64,000 nucleotides of DNA from Siphonodentalium dalli (lineage: Eukaryota > Mollusca > Scaphopoda > Gadilida > Siphonodentaliidae), in the NCBI GenBank assembly GCA_032622095.1, contig CP136062.1, forward strand, positions 227,552,578 through 227,616,577, given 5' to 3'. The notes under the pieces are model-generated. The model saw only the letters and a program-made list of their open reading frames with translations, was not told where the DNA came from and did not search any database. The first letter of the stretch is position 1. Each line of letters starts with the position of its first letter. This document shows positions 35,501 to 48,400 of this stretch, one piece after another. Position numbers and translations under genes: made by a program.

Positions 35501-38500
35501 ACATGGCTGCCGGCAACCATCTTGGATTTTACTCTTTGCATAACTAAATCCTTTGCCTACAGACCAGCGGCCATCTTGGATTTTACTCTTTGCATAACTA
35601 AATCATTCGCCATACCCTAAAGGCCACATCCCTCATCCGATTGTCACTTAATAGTTCATATGGATCTTCGGGGTGACCATCAGATGGAAGCCATCAAATT
35701 TTTCCAAATTTCGTATATAAAAAAAATGGCTGCAAGTGATCATCTTGGAATTCACATTTGAATTCATTGGCACACCCTGCAGCCGACATTTATTGGAGAA
35801 ATGTTTTTATAATTTAAAGGCATATTAAGGATCACTTCTTGATTGGAGCTATCAAATTTGAACGATATTCTAATTCAATTAAAAACATGGCTGCCGGCAG
35901 CCATCATGGATTTTACTTTTTGCATTATTAAATACTTCGGCATGTCCTGCTACCAACATTTTTCATCCAATTGATCCCAAACTTCATATGACTCTTCAGG
36001 TTAATCTCTAGTTGTTATCAACTTTCCGCATTCCTTATCACTACATTACAGTATGACATTATCCTCTCTCCAAGTTGAGCTACAGTGTCATTGACATTTT
36101 CATTAGAACAAACTGTCTGGAAATCTCAGATAGAGATAGAGATTTCCCGCTTCCAACTTTTTGGCGATCCGTAACGTGTCCAAGGTGATTATATGTATTA
36201 TCCCTTTACCCAACAAACCGGACAAAACCGGCCCAAATAAAGCTTCAACAGCCTAAAATAACTTCGGTCTGTCTCAATAGAACCATACAAATATGGATAT
36301 CATTGGAACCGGCTCCTTGACCACATTGTGATAGTTACAGTTATGCCCTGTGCCAATGCATTCTCTTATATATGCGAGTCGACCATAGGTCGCCTCGCAT
36401 ATATAAGAGAATGCAAAGAATGTAAAGTTTGAGCTATTGCCATGGCTTGGTATCCGTCGTCCGTGTGTGTGTGCGTGTGTGATGCGTCAACAATTTCCTT
36501 TAGCACGGGCTACAGTTCGTACCTTTGGTCCGATTATTATGAAATTTGTCATGTAGATGGGAACGAGTCATTTTGGTGTCATTCGGAATAAAAACATGGC
36601 TGCCATCGGCCATCTTGGATTTCAAAATTCAATCCATTAGCACGGGCTACAGGCCGTACTGTTCGTCTGATCATCATGAAATTTGTCATGGATGTTAATA
36701 TTGACATGTAGATGGGAACGAGTAATTTTGGGGTCAATCGGCCAAAAAACATGGCCGCCAGCAGCCATCTTGGAGTTTACTCTTTGTATGACTAAATTCT
36801 TTAGCACGGGCTACAGGTTGTGTACCTTTAGTCTGATCATCATAAAATTTGTCATGAATGTTAACAATGACATGTAGACAGGAACGGGTCATTTTGGGGT
36901 CATTCGGCCAAAAAACATGGCCGCCAGCAGCCATCTTGGATTTTACTCTTTGTATGACTAAATCCTTTAGCACGGGCTACAGTTCGTACCTTTAGTCTGA
37001 TCATCATAAAATTTGTCATGGATGTTAACAATGGCATGTAGATGGGAACGAATCATTTTCGGGTCATTCAGCCGAAAAACATGGTCGCCAGGGGCCATCT
37101 TTGATGTCAAATTCAATCCATTAGCACAGGCTACAGGTCGTACTGTTAGTCTGATCATCATGATATTTGTCATGGATGTTAATGTTGACATGTAGATGAG
37201 AACGAGTGATTTTGGGGTCGTTCGGCCAAAAACATGGCCTCCAGCAGCCATCTTGGATTTTACTCTTTGCATGACTAAATCCTTTCCCGCGGGCTACAGG
37301 TCGTAGATTTGATCGGAACTTCATGAAATTTGTCGTGGATGTTAACAATGACATGTAGATGGGAACGAGTCATTTTGGCGTCGTTCAGCCAAAAAACATG
37401 GCCACCAGCAGCCATCTTGGATTTTACTCTTTGCATGACTAAAACCTTTGGCGCGGGCTACAGGTCGTACCTTTGTGTCTGATCTTTATGCAATTTGTCA
37501 TGAATGTTGACATTGACATGTAGATGGGAACGAGTCATTTTGGGGTCATTCGGCCAAAAAACATGGCCGCTGGTGGCCATATTGGATTTCAAAATTAAAT
37601 CCATTGGCGAGGGCTACAGGTTGTACTGTTAGTCTGATCATCATGAAATTTGTCATGGATGTTAATATTGACATGTAGATGGGAATGAGTGATTTTGGGG
37701 TCGTTCAGCTAAAAAACATGGCCGCCAGCAGCCATCTTGGATTTTACTATTTGCATGACTAAATCCTTTCCTGTGGGCTACAGGTCGTAATTACATGAAA
37801 TTTGTCACGGATGTTAACAATGACATGTAGATGGGAACGAGTCATTTTGGGGTCATTCGGCCAAAAAACATGGCCACCAGCAGCCATCTTGGATTTTACT
37901 CTTTGCATGACTAAATCCTTTGGTGCGGGCTGCAGGTCGTACCTTTGGTAGGATCTTCATGAAATTTGTCATGGCTGTTGACATTGACATGTAGATGGGA
38001 ACGAGTCATTTTGGGGTCATTCAACCAAAAAACATGGCCACTGGTGGCCCATCTTGGATTTCAATATTAAATCCATTGGCGCGGGCGGGCTACATGTCGT
38101 ACTATTCGTCTGATAATCATAAAATTTGTCATGGATGTTAATATTGACAAGTAGATCGGAACGAGTCATTTTGGGGGTCGTTTGGCCAAAAAACATGGCC
38201 GCCATCAACCATCTTGGATTTGACTCTTTGCCTGACTAAATCCTTTGGCGCAGGCTACAGGTTGTAGCTTTGGTCGGATCTTCATAAAATTTGTCATGGA
38301 TGTTAATAATGACATGTAGATGGGAACGAGTTCTTTTGTGGTCATTCGGCCAAAAAACATGGCCAACAGCAGCCAGGGGCTAATCTAGGCCGTATTTGGA
38401 TCCGTAAAACGGGTTTGGGCGCCGGTAGTTTGGGCGCCCATTGCCGCCCAAACGAAATATGATCAGAGTTGTAAAACATTTTCCCAGTTAATCAGGAATT

Positions 38501-41500
38501 TTTAGATAAAAAGAGACTGCCAACTAATTTTAATACGATGGAAATGTTAATTGAACGCTTATACAATGAAAGAAAACATTGCTATTTATCAACAAATTTG
38601 ATCTACCGAGGGAAAACGACCCATTTTAATCATAAAAATTAAGTCAGTCGGTTGTTTCGCGAACGAATCAAAACATACTCTAGTGATCCGAATAACCGTA
38701 CCCTGTACGATTGTTAATTTTGGAGAAAAAATCCACCCCCTACGATTCTTATTCAAGCCCCTACGATTATTTAATTTTGATCACCCATACTCCATTATTC
38801 GTAGTTTTTAATAAAATGGCATGCATGAAACGGAATACATTCAAAGAATTCGCGCAACCGTCTGGCATCGCAATATAATCAATGATTTGATCCATGGGAA
38901 GTAACTCCATCCTCGCACGTGTCGCTATTTTGCAATTCGTGCGACCCTATTGCAATAGACAGACCCCCCCTCTGCGGGTATTGTTTATCGTTCAGTGAGG
39001 CGAACAAAGGTGACAACGCGTTATGTCTGTGTTTTTTTTTACAATTGACACGTTATTAACTAAGAAGTTAATCAACGTCTGGGGCTCACGTTTGAAAGTT
39101 TCTTTAATTAGAACACAATTGAGTAGTTGGTGGACCGATTCCGACCAAAGAAAATTAATAGCATGAAAGTAAACCTTCCGCGTACCTCCGTCAAATAACT
39201 TGTGGTGTACGGGTCACGCGAGTTGTCAATGTCACATGATTTATACAAACCAACATACTACCAGTAGTACTACAGACGAAACTTATAAAACTGGGTGTTA
39301 CCGCTATACTTAAAGTAATTGACCATCTATAACGCGGTGTCACCCCGTTAATACCGCAGTATGATACCGCGGTACTGATGCCGCTTATTAACGCTTCAAC
39401 ACCGCGCATACCGCGGTGACCCCACGATGCATGCGGTCACGGTTCGCGATACCGCGGTGATTTTAAAGGACAATTTGCGCGGAAAAAAACAAAGGACACT
39501 GAAGAAATCTTCATTTATTGTGGTTATTTTATTTACTTATTATTGACGATGATGTTTTTTTGCCAATAGTGATTTGTCCATGTGTATAATATGCTTTTGC
39601 CAATAGTGATTTCTTTATGTGTCTGAGTCATCAAAAACTATCTCTTGAGTGGAATTTTTTTTCTCGTCTCGGTTACTTCCGGCCTCGACGGAAATCTTTC
39701 CACTTACGATTGAATCGTTGTCGTCTGAACGTTCACTAAATGCATCCCTTCAAAGAGTTCCATGAAAATCACCGCGGTATTCAAAACATTTATCACGGTG
39801 CCCGCTATCAGACCGCGGTATCCTTACCGCCGATACCGTAACTCCACCGCTGTGACCGTCTCGATACCGCTACCGTTTATTACAGGTATCACCACGGTCA
39901 TGACCGGGGTATCACCCCGTTTTTCTGGTCAATTACTTTGAGAATAGCGGTATGTTCTGATAAGAAAGGGACACCATACCCTTCCCGCATGTGTTACCGC
40001 TCAGGATCCCCTGAGTGTTAGATTTTTCGAGCCTTGTGCTGGAACTGAAAATTCGTATAAAAGTGTTGACGCAGTGTTCTCCGTTCAAATCAATGACATT
40101 GAAAAGGTTCTGCAAGAACCAGACGTTGTCCGGGCTGGGTCGTGGAGTGTTTATTATAAGTTTTTGTTTGATAATTAAATCAGTGTTCTTCAATGATCTC
40201 CTTTTTCATTGACATTTCCACCCCCTACTATTATTCCGACCCCTACTATTATTAAAATTTGGCAAATTTTCCATCCCCTACTATTATTCCGACCCCTACT
40301 ATTATTCGGATCACTAGAGTATGTCTTCCTCTTCCGGTTTGGGTAAATAAATAAAAATTCGGAACGTGCTGAAACGAAACTACTGAAATCCGCAAAGATC
40401 CGTATAGATCTAAAACAATTTAATTTATAGATCAATCTTACGGTACTTACCAAAACTCCACATCGAGTGCTTGCCGTTACGTGTGCAAATAAACCTTTAA
40501 AGCGCTTGAAATGTTATTTCCACGACGGTTAAATTTTAGATAGCATATCGCGGTATGTGATTACGCGGTACGTTTTTTTAACATAACGTGAATTTATAAT
40601 TAAAACTAAGAGATATAAAGTTTAACAAGAAGTTTATTTCCGCGAATATTTAAACAAGATGCCGCGACTAAAAAACCAGTGGTGTAAGAGTTTCTACTCT
40701 CATCCAAAATTTTAACACAGGGTAGGTAGAATATATATTTTTATTTCAAGGAAATATACATATTGGTATAAAAAGGGTGAAACTGAAACATTAAAAGTGA
40801 AACAAATCTTTTAATAAACAAAAGAATATTTCAGCGTGTTGTACAATGATTAAGAGTAGAAACAAACAAGTTTGGTCATGACTTTTAGCTATCAGATCAA
40901 TGAGTATGATAGTAGAAAATCACGAACAATTAAAGATTTTTTGTCAATATTATGACTAAATTTACCAACCTGAATAGCACAATATAAAGGTTCAGAATGC
41001 CCCAGATTCACTCTCAGGGCATTGGATTTTCAAAAATTTCCTGGGGGAGTGCCCCCAGATCCCCCTTTCAAAGGGAGGGGGACACACCCTCCCAAACCCA
41101 CCCCCACCTCTGGCCTACGGCCATCGGGATATGCCTACGGCATATCGTCCTAGGACTGACAGGGTGCCCAAACTTAAAACCTAGATTAGTCCCTGGCAGC
41201 CATCTTGGATTTTACTCTTTGCATTTAGAATCCTTTGGCACAGGTAAGACATTTCAATCAGCATCTTTCCTATGGTCGACGCATATATAAGAGAATGCAT
41301 TGGCACAGGGCCCTTCTGTTGGGTAAAGGGTTATACCAGAAAATTTTGAAATAAAATAAATATTACTTGATAGAAGCTTTTGCAGACTGGGGTCTTCGAT
41401 TCAAATTTATTAATTTATACCCAGGAAACTATACAACACATGTTAAAGGAAGAGATAGACCATCTTTAACCCTTCCATGAGTGGAGCTTCCTGAAATTTT

Positions 41501-44500
41501 ACGAACCCTGTGCCAAAACATTCTCTTGTATATGCGAGTCTCCCATAGGGAGCCTTGCATATATAAGGGAACACATTGGCCTAACAATATATACCTTGAT
41601 CTTGTAAGCCAGTACATTCTCTTATATATGCGAGGCTCCCAAAGGGAGACTCGCATATATAAGAGAATGCACTGGCACAGGATATTTAATGCTGCACCAA
41701 CGCAGCTCCCATCATGAAAGGGATAACAAGTGAAGTGAATATTTGAAAAGTCTAATTAATAATTTTGTTAACTTTAGAAGCCGAAGCAGAGATCGCCGAG
41801 ATAGAGACAAGCACGGACATGGAAGCAAGAACAGAGACAGTGGAAGGCGTCGTCATTCATCTCGCGAGAGAAAGAGGAGCAGAGATAAGGAAAGGAAATC
41901 ACCGAGAAAGAGGAGTCGATCGAGGGAGAGGAGGAGACGAAGCATCACAAAAAGCCCTATACGGTTAGCAGAGTTTTCTTAACCCCATGATGGGAGCTGT
42001 GCTGGTGCAGCATTAAAGATCCTGTGCCAGTGCATTCTCTATTGTATGAGTCTCCCATGGGATCCTTGCATGTATAAGAGAAAGCACTGGCTTACAAGGC
42101 CAAGTAAATATCTTTGGGTCAATGCATTCTCTTGTATATGCGAGGCTCCCTATGTGAGACTCACATATATAAGAGAATGCATTGGCACAGGGTTTTTGCC
42201 AAATTTCAGGAAGCTCCAGTCATGGAAGGGTTAAAACCTTTTCTATATGAAAATAATCAGGATAAAAATTCCCACTTTGTGGAAGAAAAATGTGCAAAAT
42301 CGTGCTCAAGAGGAGGTTTGAACTGGCCACTTTGGATCTCCCCATTGGTTCTTATAGCTTTGATGTTATAGGAATTTCCCTGAAGTACATACTCTACTGC
42401 ATTTGGAACATTCTTACCGGGAAGTAAGAGAATTCATCCTCTGGAAACCTCATTCTGCATGGCCTCATCTGTTATTGGAGACCTAGCCACAGATTTAAGT
42501 TACCAGATGGTGAAAATGGTTCTGTGTACCCATTGTGCCCCTTGATTATACATTGTGTTGTCTGTCAATTGGGGAAAATGAAAAACTAAACTAAAAAATA
42601 ATAAGAAACTTTTTAAAGCCAAAAAAAAGGGTTAAAAGTCATTTAATCTTATTTAAAAAATCATTTAATCTTATGTAAAAATGACATTGTACTACCAGTA
42701 TATGGCAGGGATTACCTAACATTATATAATGTCCCTGACTATTTCACTATTGTTATTGCTGTCTATCTTATTTTCTCAACAATTCTTTTTATTTTAGGGA
42801 GGCTGAACCAGAAATGACTCCAGAAGAGAGAGATGCACGAACAGTTTTCTGCATGCAGTTATCTGCTCGGATCAGACCCCGTGATTTAGAGGAATTCTTT
42901 TCCTCAGTTGGCAAGGTATAACTTTTATCTCATGGGCTGTGGACCAGATTAAAAAATATTCATGTATCCTACCAGTATATCTTTGAAGCTATATAAAGGC
43001 CAAACAAAACAAATATTTGATTCTCAGGCAATATCTTTTTTTAAATCAATGTGGGAGCTAGGGTTTAATTTCATTTTGTTCTGCCCATAGACTGGCAAAG
43101 TAAGCATGGGTTAGTATTCCTTTCCAGGTCCAGAAGATGTAGGGAGAACTTTGTAATGGATATAAACTAATTTAATCTGATGTAAAGAATGACAAATTAT
43201 GACTGCTACCTGTACATCATATAGGGATTACCTAGAATGATATATATGTTGATATGATTTTGATATTGACACAATAATTTTTAACAACAATCAGAACTAC
43301 ATATCCGATTTATATAAAAATACAGAACATAAATACAGTCGAAATGAAAAGATAAAGTGATCTTCCAAACTATCATAGAAAGTCTTGATTCACTTATTCT
43401 GCTGACTGATTAGACACCGTATATCTACCGCAATGGATGTGGATGATAGACAATAAAATTTCAAATAACCATCATAAATATGGCCAGTATACACTGCTTG
43501 TCAAACTCTATTGCGCTATGCTTTTGGGTTACTTTGTTCGCATTAGTGTAGCAAGGGGGAAAACTCTATCTTGCTGGGTTACTTACTGTGGAAAGGTCAG
43601 GTGAATATCCAACTTCCTGCTGATCTTTTATCGAAATATTTCAACACAATTGACCAATAAACTTGGGGGTTTGGACAGCCTGTGGTGACAATATACCTGA
43701 TAGTTATCATTGCCTATGGTCTTTTGTTAAATACCCAAACATACATTGTATTTAGCTCCTATTCGACATTTGAAGCATAACTAATTTCCGATTGAAAGTT
43801 TCCTTTTTTCATGTTACCGGTTTACAACTATGGTGAAATCCAAATTGAAATAAAATGGTCCAACGCTGGCCAATTTTTTTTTAACGATGTGCCGATGCCT
43901 GAGAATCAAAACCTTTTTTTTTGGCCTAACCCTTTCTACACTAAAGTATCATTGAGTTATCCCACAGGGAATGTTCAGATATTAAGTTCAACAAACGACT
44001 ATATGGGTTGTTTGTTGTACTTACTATCTAAACATTTCCATAAATAAATATGACTCTTTCTGTACTTTTAATTATCTGTCGTCTGCATATATTACCTGTA
44101 AATTACTCCCCTTGCTCCCTGAAACTAACCTTCTCTGGAAAACTATGGTGATCTATCGTGAGATCACGCTGATATTCCAATACCAGTATGTTACAGGAAT
44201 TCAGATGAAAACGAAGTGTAATATTGATTACACAATTTATTAGGGCAAGAGTGAGGCAAGCTCAGCATGTTACACAGTGAATATTATACATGTACATAAG
44301 ATGCATCCATCATCTTCACCACACATTCACTCAGTTCGACAACCACCTGTCAAAAATTGTCAAATAATTCCAAATTGGCGCTAAGTTCAAAGGTGACAGG
44401 TCACAGTTCCGGTCGATATGAATTAGTATAATTTCCGGATATTTGTTCGATACCGGGCACCGGAACGAAGTGCGATCGCGGATTGGGGAATAATTAATTA

Positions 44501-45451
44501 TTATTCTAATAATAGCTACATCCCAGTAAATCAATAATAGACCATTACGATGTACACTTTTTAACTGACTGGGAAAATCAATTTAGTATAGAAAGCAGTC
44601 CTCAAAATTGACCATGGCAATAAGGAATGCCGTGGGAAATGCCATGGCAACATGTGCAAGGTAACATGCCACAGCATTAAATTTGCCATCTGGGAAATTG
44701 TTCCGAATTTCAAGGGCTGAGAAAGAGTTACAATTATTCTATTCATGTTTTGGGAAACAACATTAATAGTATTCCCAATTCTACCATAATGATAACAAAC
44801 TACTAAAGCAATCAGCCAGGCCATCACACACTTTAATTAAGTTAATTAATAAAAATTTGTGTGCTGAACCAACAAAGTTAGGACTAGAAGTGACTACACT
44901 CCACTGATTTCCCGCCGAAATCAATTCTCCAATAACAACTTTTCATTGGCTGCTGGCTTAATGAAAACTCCGCCTACTCATAACATACATTATTCATTGA
45001 GCTGTGAATACAATACTTTCCCGCTAATACAAGAAAACGCGGGAAAGTTATCATTAATTTCAGTTTAGTAAATTGCTATATCACTTTCTTCTTGTATTAT
45101 GCATGTACATTGTCTATGAAAATACAGGTTGGCCCACTTAGTTAATTAACTCAGTTCAAGTCAGTTGCCCCATGTTCACCAACATCAAGCCTTTCTATGA
45201 GTGGTTGTCCCTTAGGAGATAAAATGAAATGCAGTGAACGAAAAACAGGTTGCCTAGAAAATTGAGAAGCTCTGATTAATTAGCTTAATAATTACTCAAT
45301 CAAGTTCATAAAAACAGGATGTTCAAAGAATTACCATTGTTCATTATTAGTGAATAATAGTAAAAAGCTGAAATGATTTAACCCTTTGAGTGCCAGGGGC
45401 CGATCTCATCGGCCCTAAACCTACAAAATAAGTCGGAATAAATTATTAAAA

Positions 45452-45489
<38 letters not shown>

Positions 45490-48400
45490 TTAGGCCAATG
45501 CATTCTCTTATATATGCGAGGCGACCTATGGTCGACTCGCATATATAAGAGAATGCATTGGCACAGGGTATATGGGTTGATACAAAAATCGGACCTGGCA
45601 CTCAAAGGGTTAAACATATAATGCAACAACATTGCTGAAGAAATTAAAAAAACTTGAATAGTGCTGAATTTAGAAAATGTTGTAGGTTAAATAAAACTAA
45701 TAATAATAATAGTAATGAAGTATCATTATCATAATTAAGATCAATATTGCATTGTATTTTCATTATTAATGACTATTATAACAAATTTTTGAGGGAAATT
45801 TCCAGTGATTGAAGCAGTCTGCATAATCTTTTAAGTAACCTATGGGACATAGTATGAGTTATCGGAAAATTCCAGGGGAAAGAACTATGGGTCACCTATT
45901 AAACATCAACCAGGAGAACGAAACATAGTTGAAATGTGCAGGCCTGTTTAAGTTAGATGTACTATTAATATATAAATTGTACTTTGATAATTTTTCAGGT
46001 TCGGGATGTCCGTCTAATCACAGACAACAAGACCAGGCGTTCTAAGGGCATTGCATACATAGAGTTTGCCGACACAGAGTCAGTAGCTCTAGCCCTACAT
46101 CTAACTGGTCAGCGCTTACTCGGCGTGCCCATATTGGTTCAGGTATCGCAGGCCGAGAGAAATCGTATTGGAAATGCGACAAATGCTACAACTAGTCTCC
46201 TGACTAAAAATTACCAGGGACCAATGAGGCTATATGTTGGCTCTCTCCATTTCAACATCACCGAAGAAATGCTCCGAGGAATATTTGAGCCATTTGGGAA
46301 GGTGAGTTTTAGATCTTTATAATCCAAATGATAGGACATAATATAATGATGATATAGTGTTGAAAATTTCTTAATATAAGTTAACCCTTTCATGAATTGA
46401 GCTTCCTGAATTATTGCGAAAACCCATGCCAATGCATTCTCTTATATATGCGAGTGGACCATAGCTCGTCGCCTCGCGTATATAAGAGAATGCATCGGAC
46501 TAACTTATTTTATATTATTCATAATTGTTAATGGGTCTCGAAACCCTGTGCGTGCAACCTTTTTATTGGCAGAACAATTTTTGTTTTTTTTTAACCAAAA
46601 AAAAATTAATTATTTGTCAAATTTTATTATTAAGTCTGTTACAAGTGTATTTCGAGGAGTTTGACAAGACTGTTTTGTATTGTATATAAGCTCTTTAAAA
46701 TAGTGTTATGTGGTTTAATTATTATAGTTAACCCTTTACCCAACAAACCGGCCAAAAACGCCCAAATAAAGCTTCAACAGCCTAAAATATCTTCGGTCTG
46801 TCTCAATAACACCATACAAATATGGATATCATTGTAACCGGTTCATTGACCACATTGTGATGGTTACAGTTATGCCCTGTGCCAATGCATTCTCTTATAT
46901 ATGCGAGTCGACCATAGGTCGCCTCACATATATAAGAGAATGCATTGGCCTAAAAAAAATCTTTTACCATTTTTTCTTACATTCTTTAACAATTTTATAA
47001 ATTTTTCTTACATTTTTAAACAATTTTTATAATATTTTTCTACATTCTTTGACAATTTTATCATTTTTAATATGTTAAGCCAATGCATTCTCTTATATAT
47101 GCGAGGCGACCTATGGTCGACTCGCATATATAAGAGAATGCATTGGCACAGGGCCGTTCTGTTGGGTAAAGGGTTAATGGTAATTGAACATGGTAATTAA
47201 ATTGTTTTGAACATTTGTCTATACATGTTGCATCAATATCTAACCTTTAAGAGAGTTAAATGATGTTTGTCATGTTTGAAAACTTAATCTGATTTGAAGG
47301 AAAGGGAGTGAACAGTCCTATAAAACAACATAGTGTGTATGATATGACTTAACTTTACCCGTGTGACTATGTGCCTACTTCATCTTACAACTGGATCATT
47401 CCAAATGAAAACAGATTGTTGTGGTAGTAAATTGATAGTTTCAGTGACGAGTGAACTGTTGAATATAAAATATTCAAGCTTTGCTTTAATGATATATATA
47501 ATTTCAGATTGATGATATTAAGTTGATAAGAGACCATGAAACTTCGAGATCACAGGGATACGGATTTTTAACTGTAAGTATTGAGATGATATCTGCATGT
47601 TGAATATTTTCGTGGCATTGGTAATTATCTAGTGGATTGGACTCATGAAATTTGCGTTCAATGCTGGCCTCAACACAGTCTGAGTAAACTCATACCTAAA
47701 TATTCATTACAACATTGAATATAAGGTCTGACGGATAACATCGCTATCTCATTTCCAAGTCCTCGGGATTCCGTAATCTGATTGATTGCGTAAATTATTT
47801 TCCGTCCAATGAAACCGTATGGGTTAATAAACAAGTGTTAGTGGGCGGAGACTCCCATAATGTCACCTCTAATTATAGTAACAGAGCTGAATTTCTCCGA
47901 TCGAAAGCGATGCTTGCAAATACAACAGAGACAGAAACAATGGCTTCGAAATTATATATTCGGTACGATTCGGATTAATTTGAAGGATGTGCTAGACCTG
48001 ATAGATAGGCCTGCGCATGGTACCAACTTGGCCTCCCATAAATATAAATAGAACTCACTCATGTCCGTGTATTTGATTTACTTTATTGTACCATGGTTTG
48101 CAAATCAAATTATTTGTCGTAAAAAAGTCATCTGAAAGTTAACACCGAGGAAATGACTTAATTTTATGCTTTTAAATAGTTCTAAAGCATCATTTTTGAT
48201 GACGACCTTATATTTTGCTCTCGGATGCAGCTTTCCGGTTGATGCAGCGAGTTCATCTCCCGAAAAAGAATAGTCGCACACACGACAAATATCTGCTGTA
48301 AGTTTATGTCGCGACACAGGCCATTGCTATTGCGAAGCACAACAAATAACACGTGGGGACACCTGTCAATCATCGATGTATTTTTAAAAATCCGTGACGT

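Larger units (their letters stand above)
38374..41195. mobile_element. 2.8 kb hAT-like insertion in the satellite
   Basis: Left CAGGGGCTAATCTAGG and right CCTAGATTAGTCCCTG are inverted. GCAGC is duplicated on both sides (38369-38373, 41196-41200), and the satellite resumes mid-unit. No transposase was recognised. It encloses the 38673-40324 element. Confidence 0.75.
35261..41777 (+). other. RBM39 intron 3 with nested repeats
   Basis: 6.5 kb. It holds loose satellite-like copies (35495-36000), a split MITE (36202-36415 and 41269-41330), a ~160 bp satellite, a hAT-like insertion with two further elements inside, and a MITE at 41470-41722. Confidence 0.9.
42916..45998 (+). other. RBM39 intron 5
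   Basis: 3.1 kb. Contains a decayed CCCTTTCT MITE (43930-44597) and the MITE at 45382-45609; otherwise AT-rich unrecognised sequence. Confidence 0.9.
46302..47507 (+). other. RBM39 intron 6
   Basis: Holds a left-end MITE fragment (46382-46499) and a complete MITE (46742-47173). Ends ATATAATTTCAG. Confidence 0.9.

Noticed and set aside
36683-38208. Frames with repeated KSKMAAGGHVFW-like peptides
   Set aside because: Translations of the ~160 bp satellite on the minus strand.
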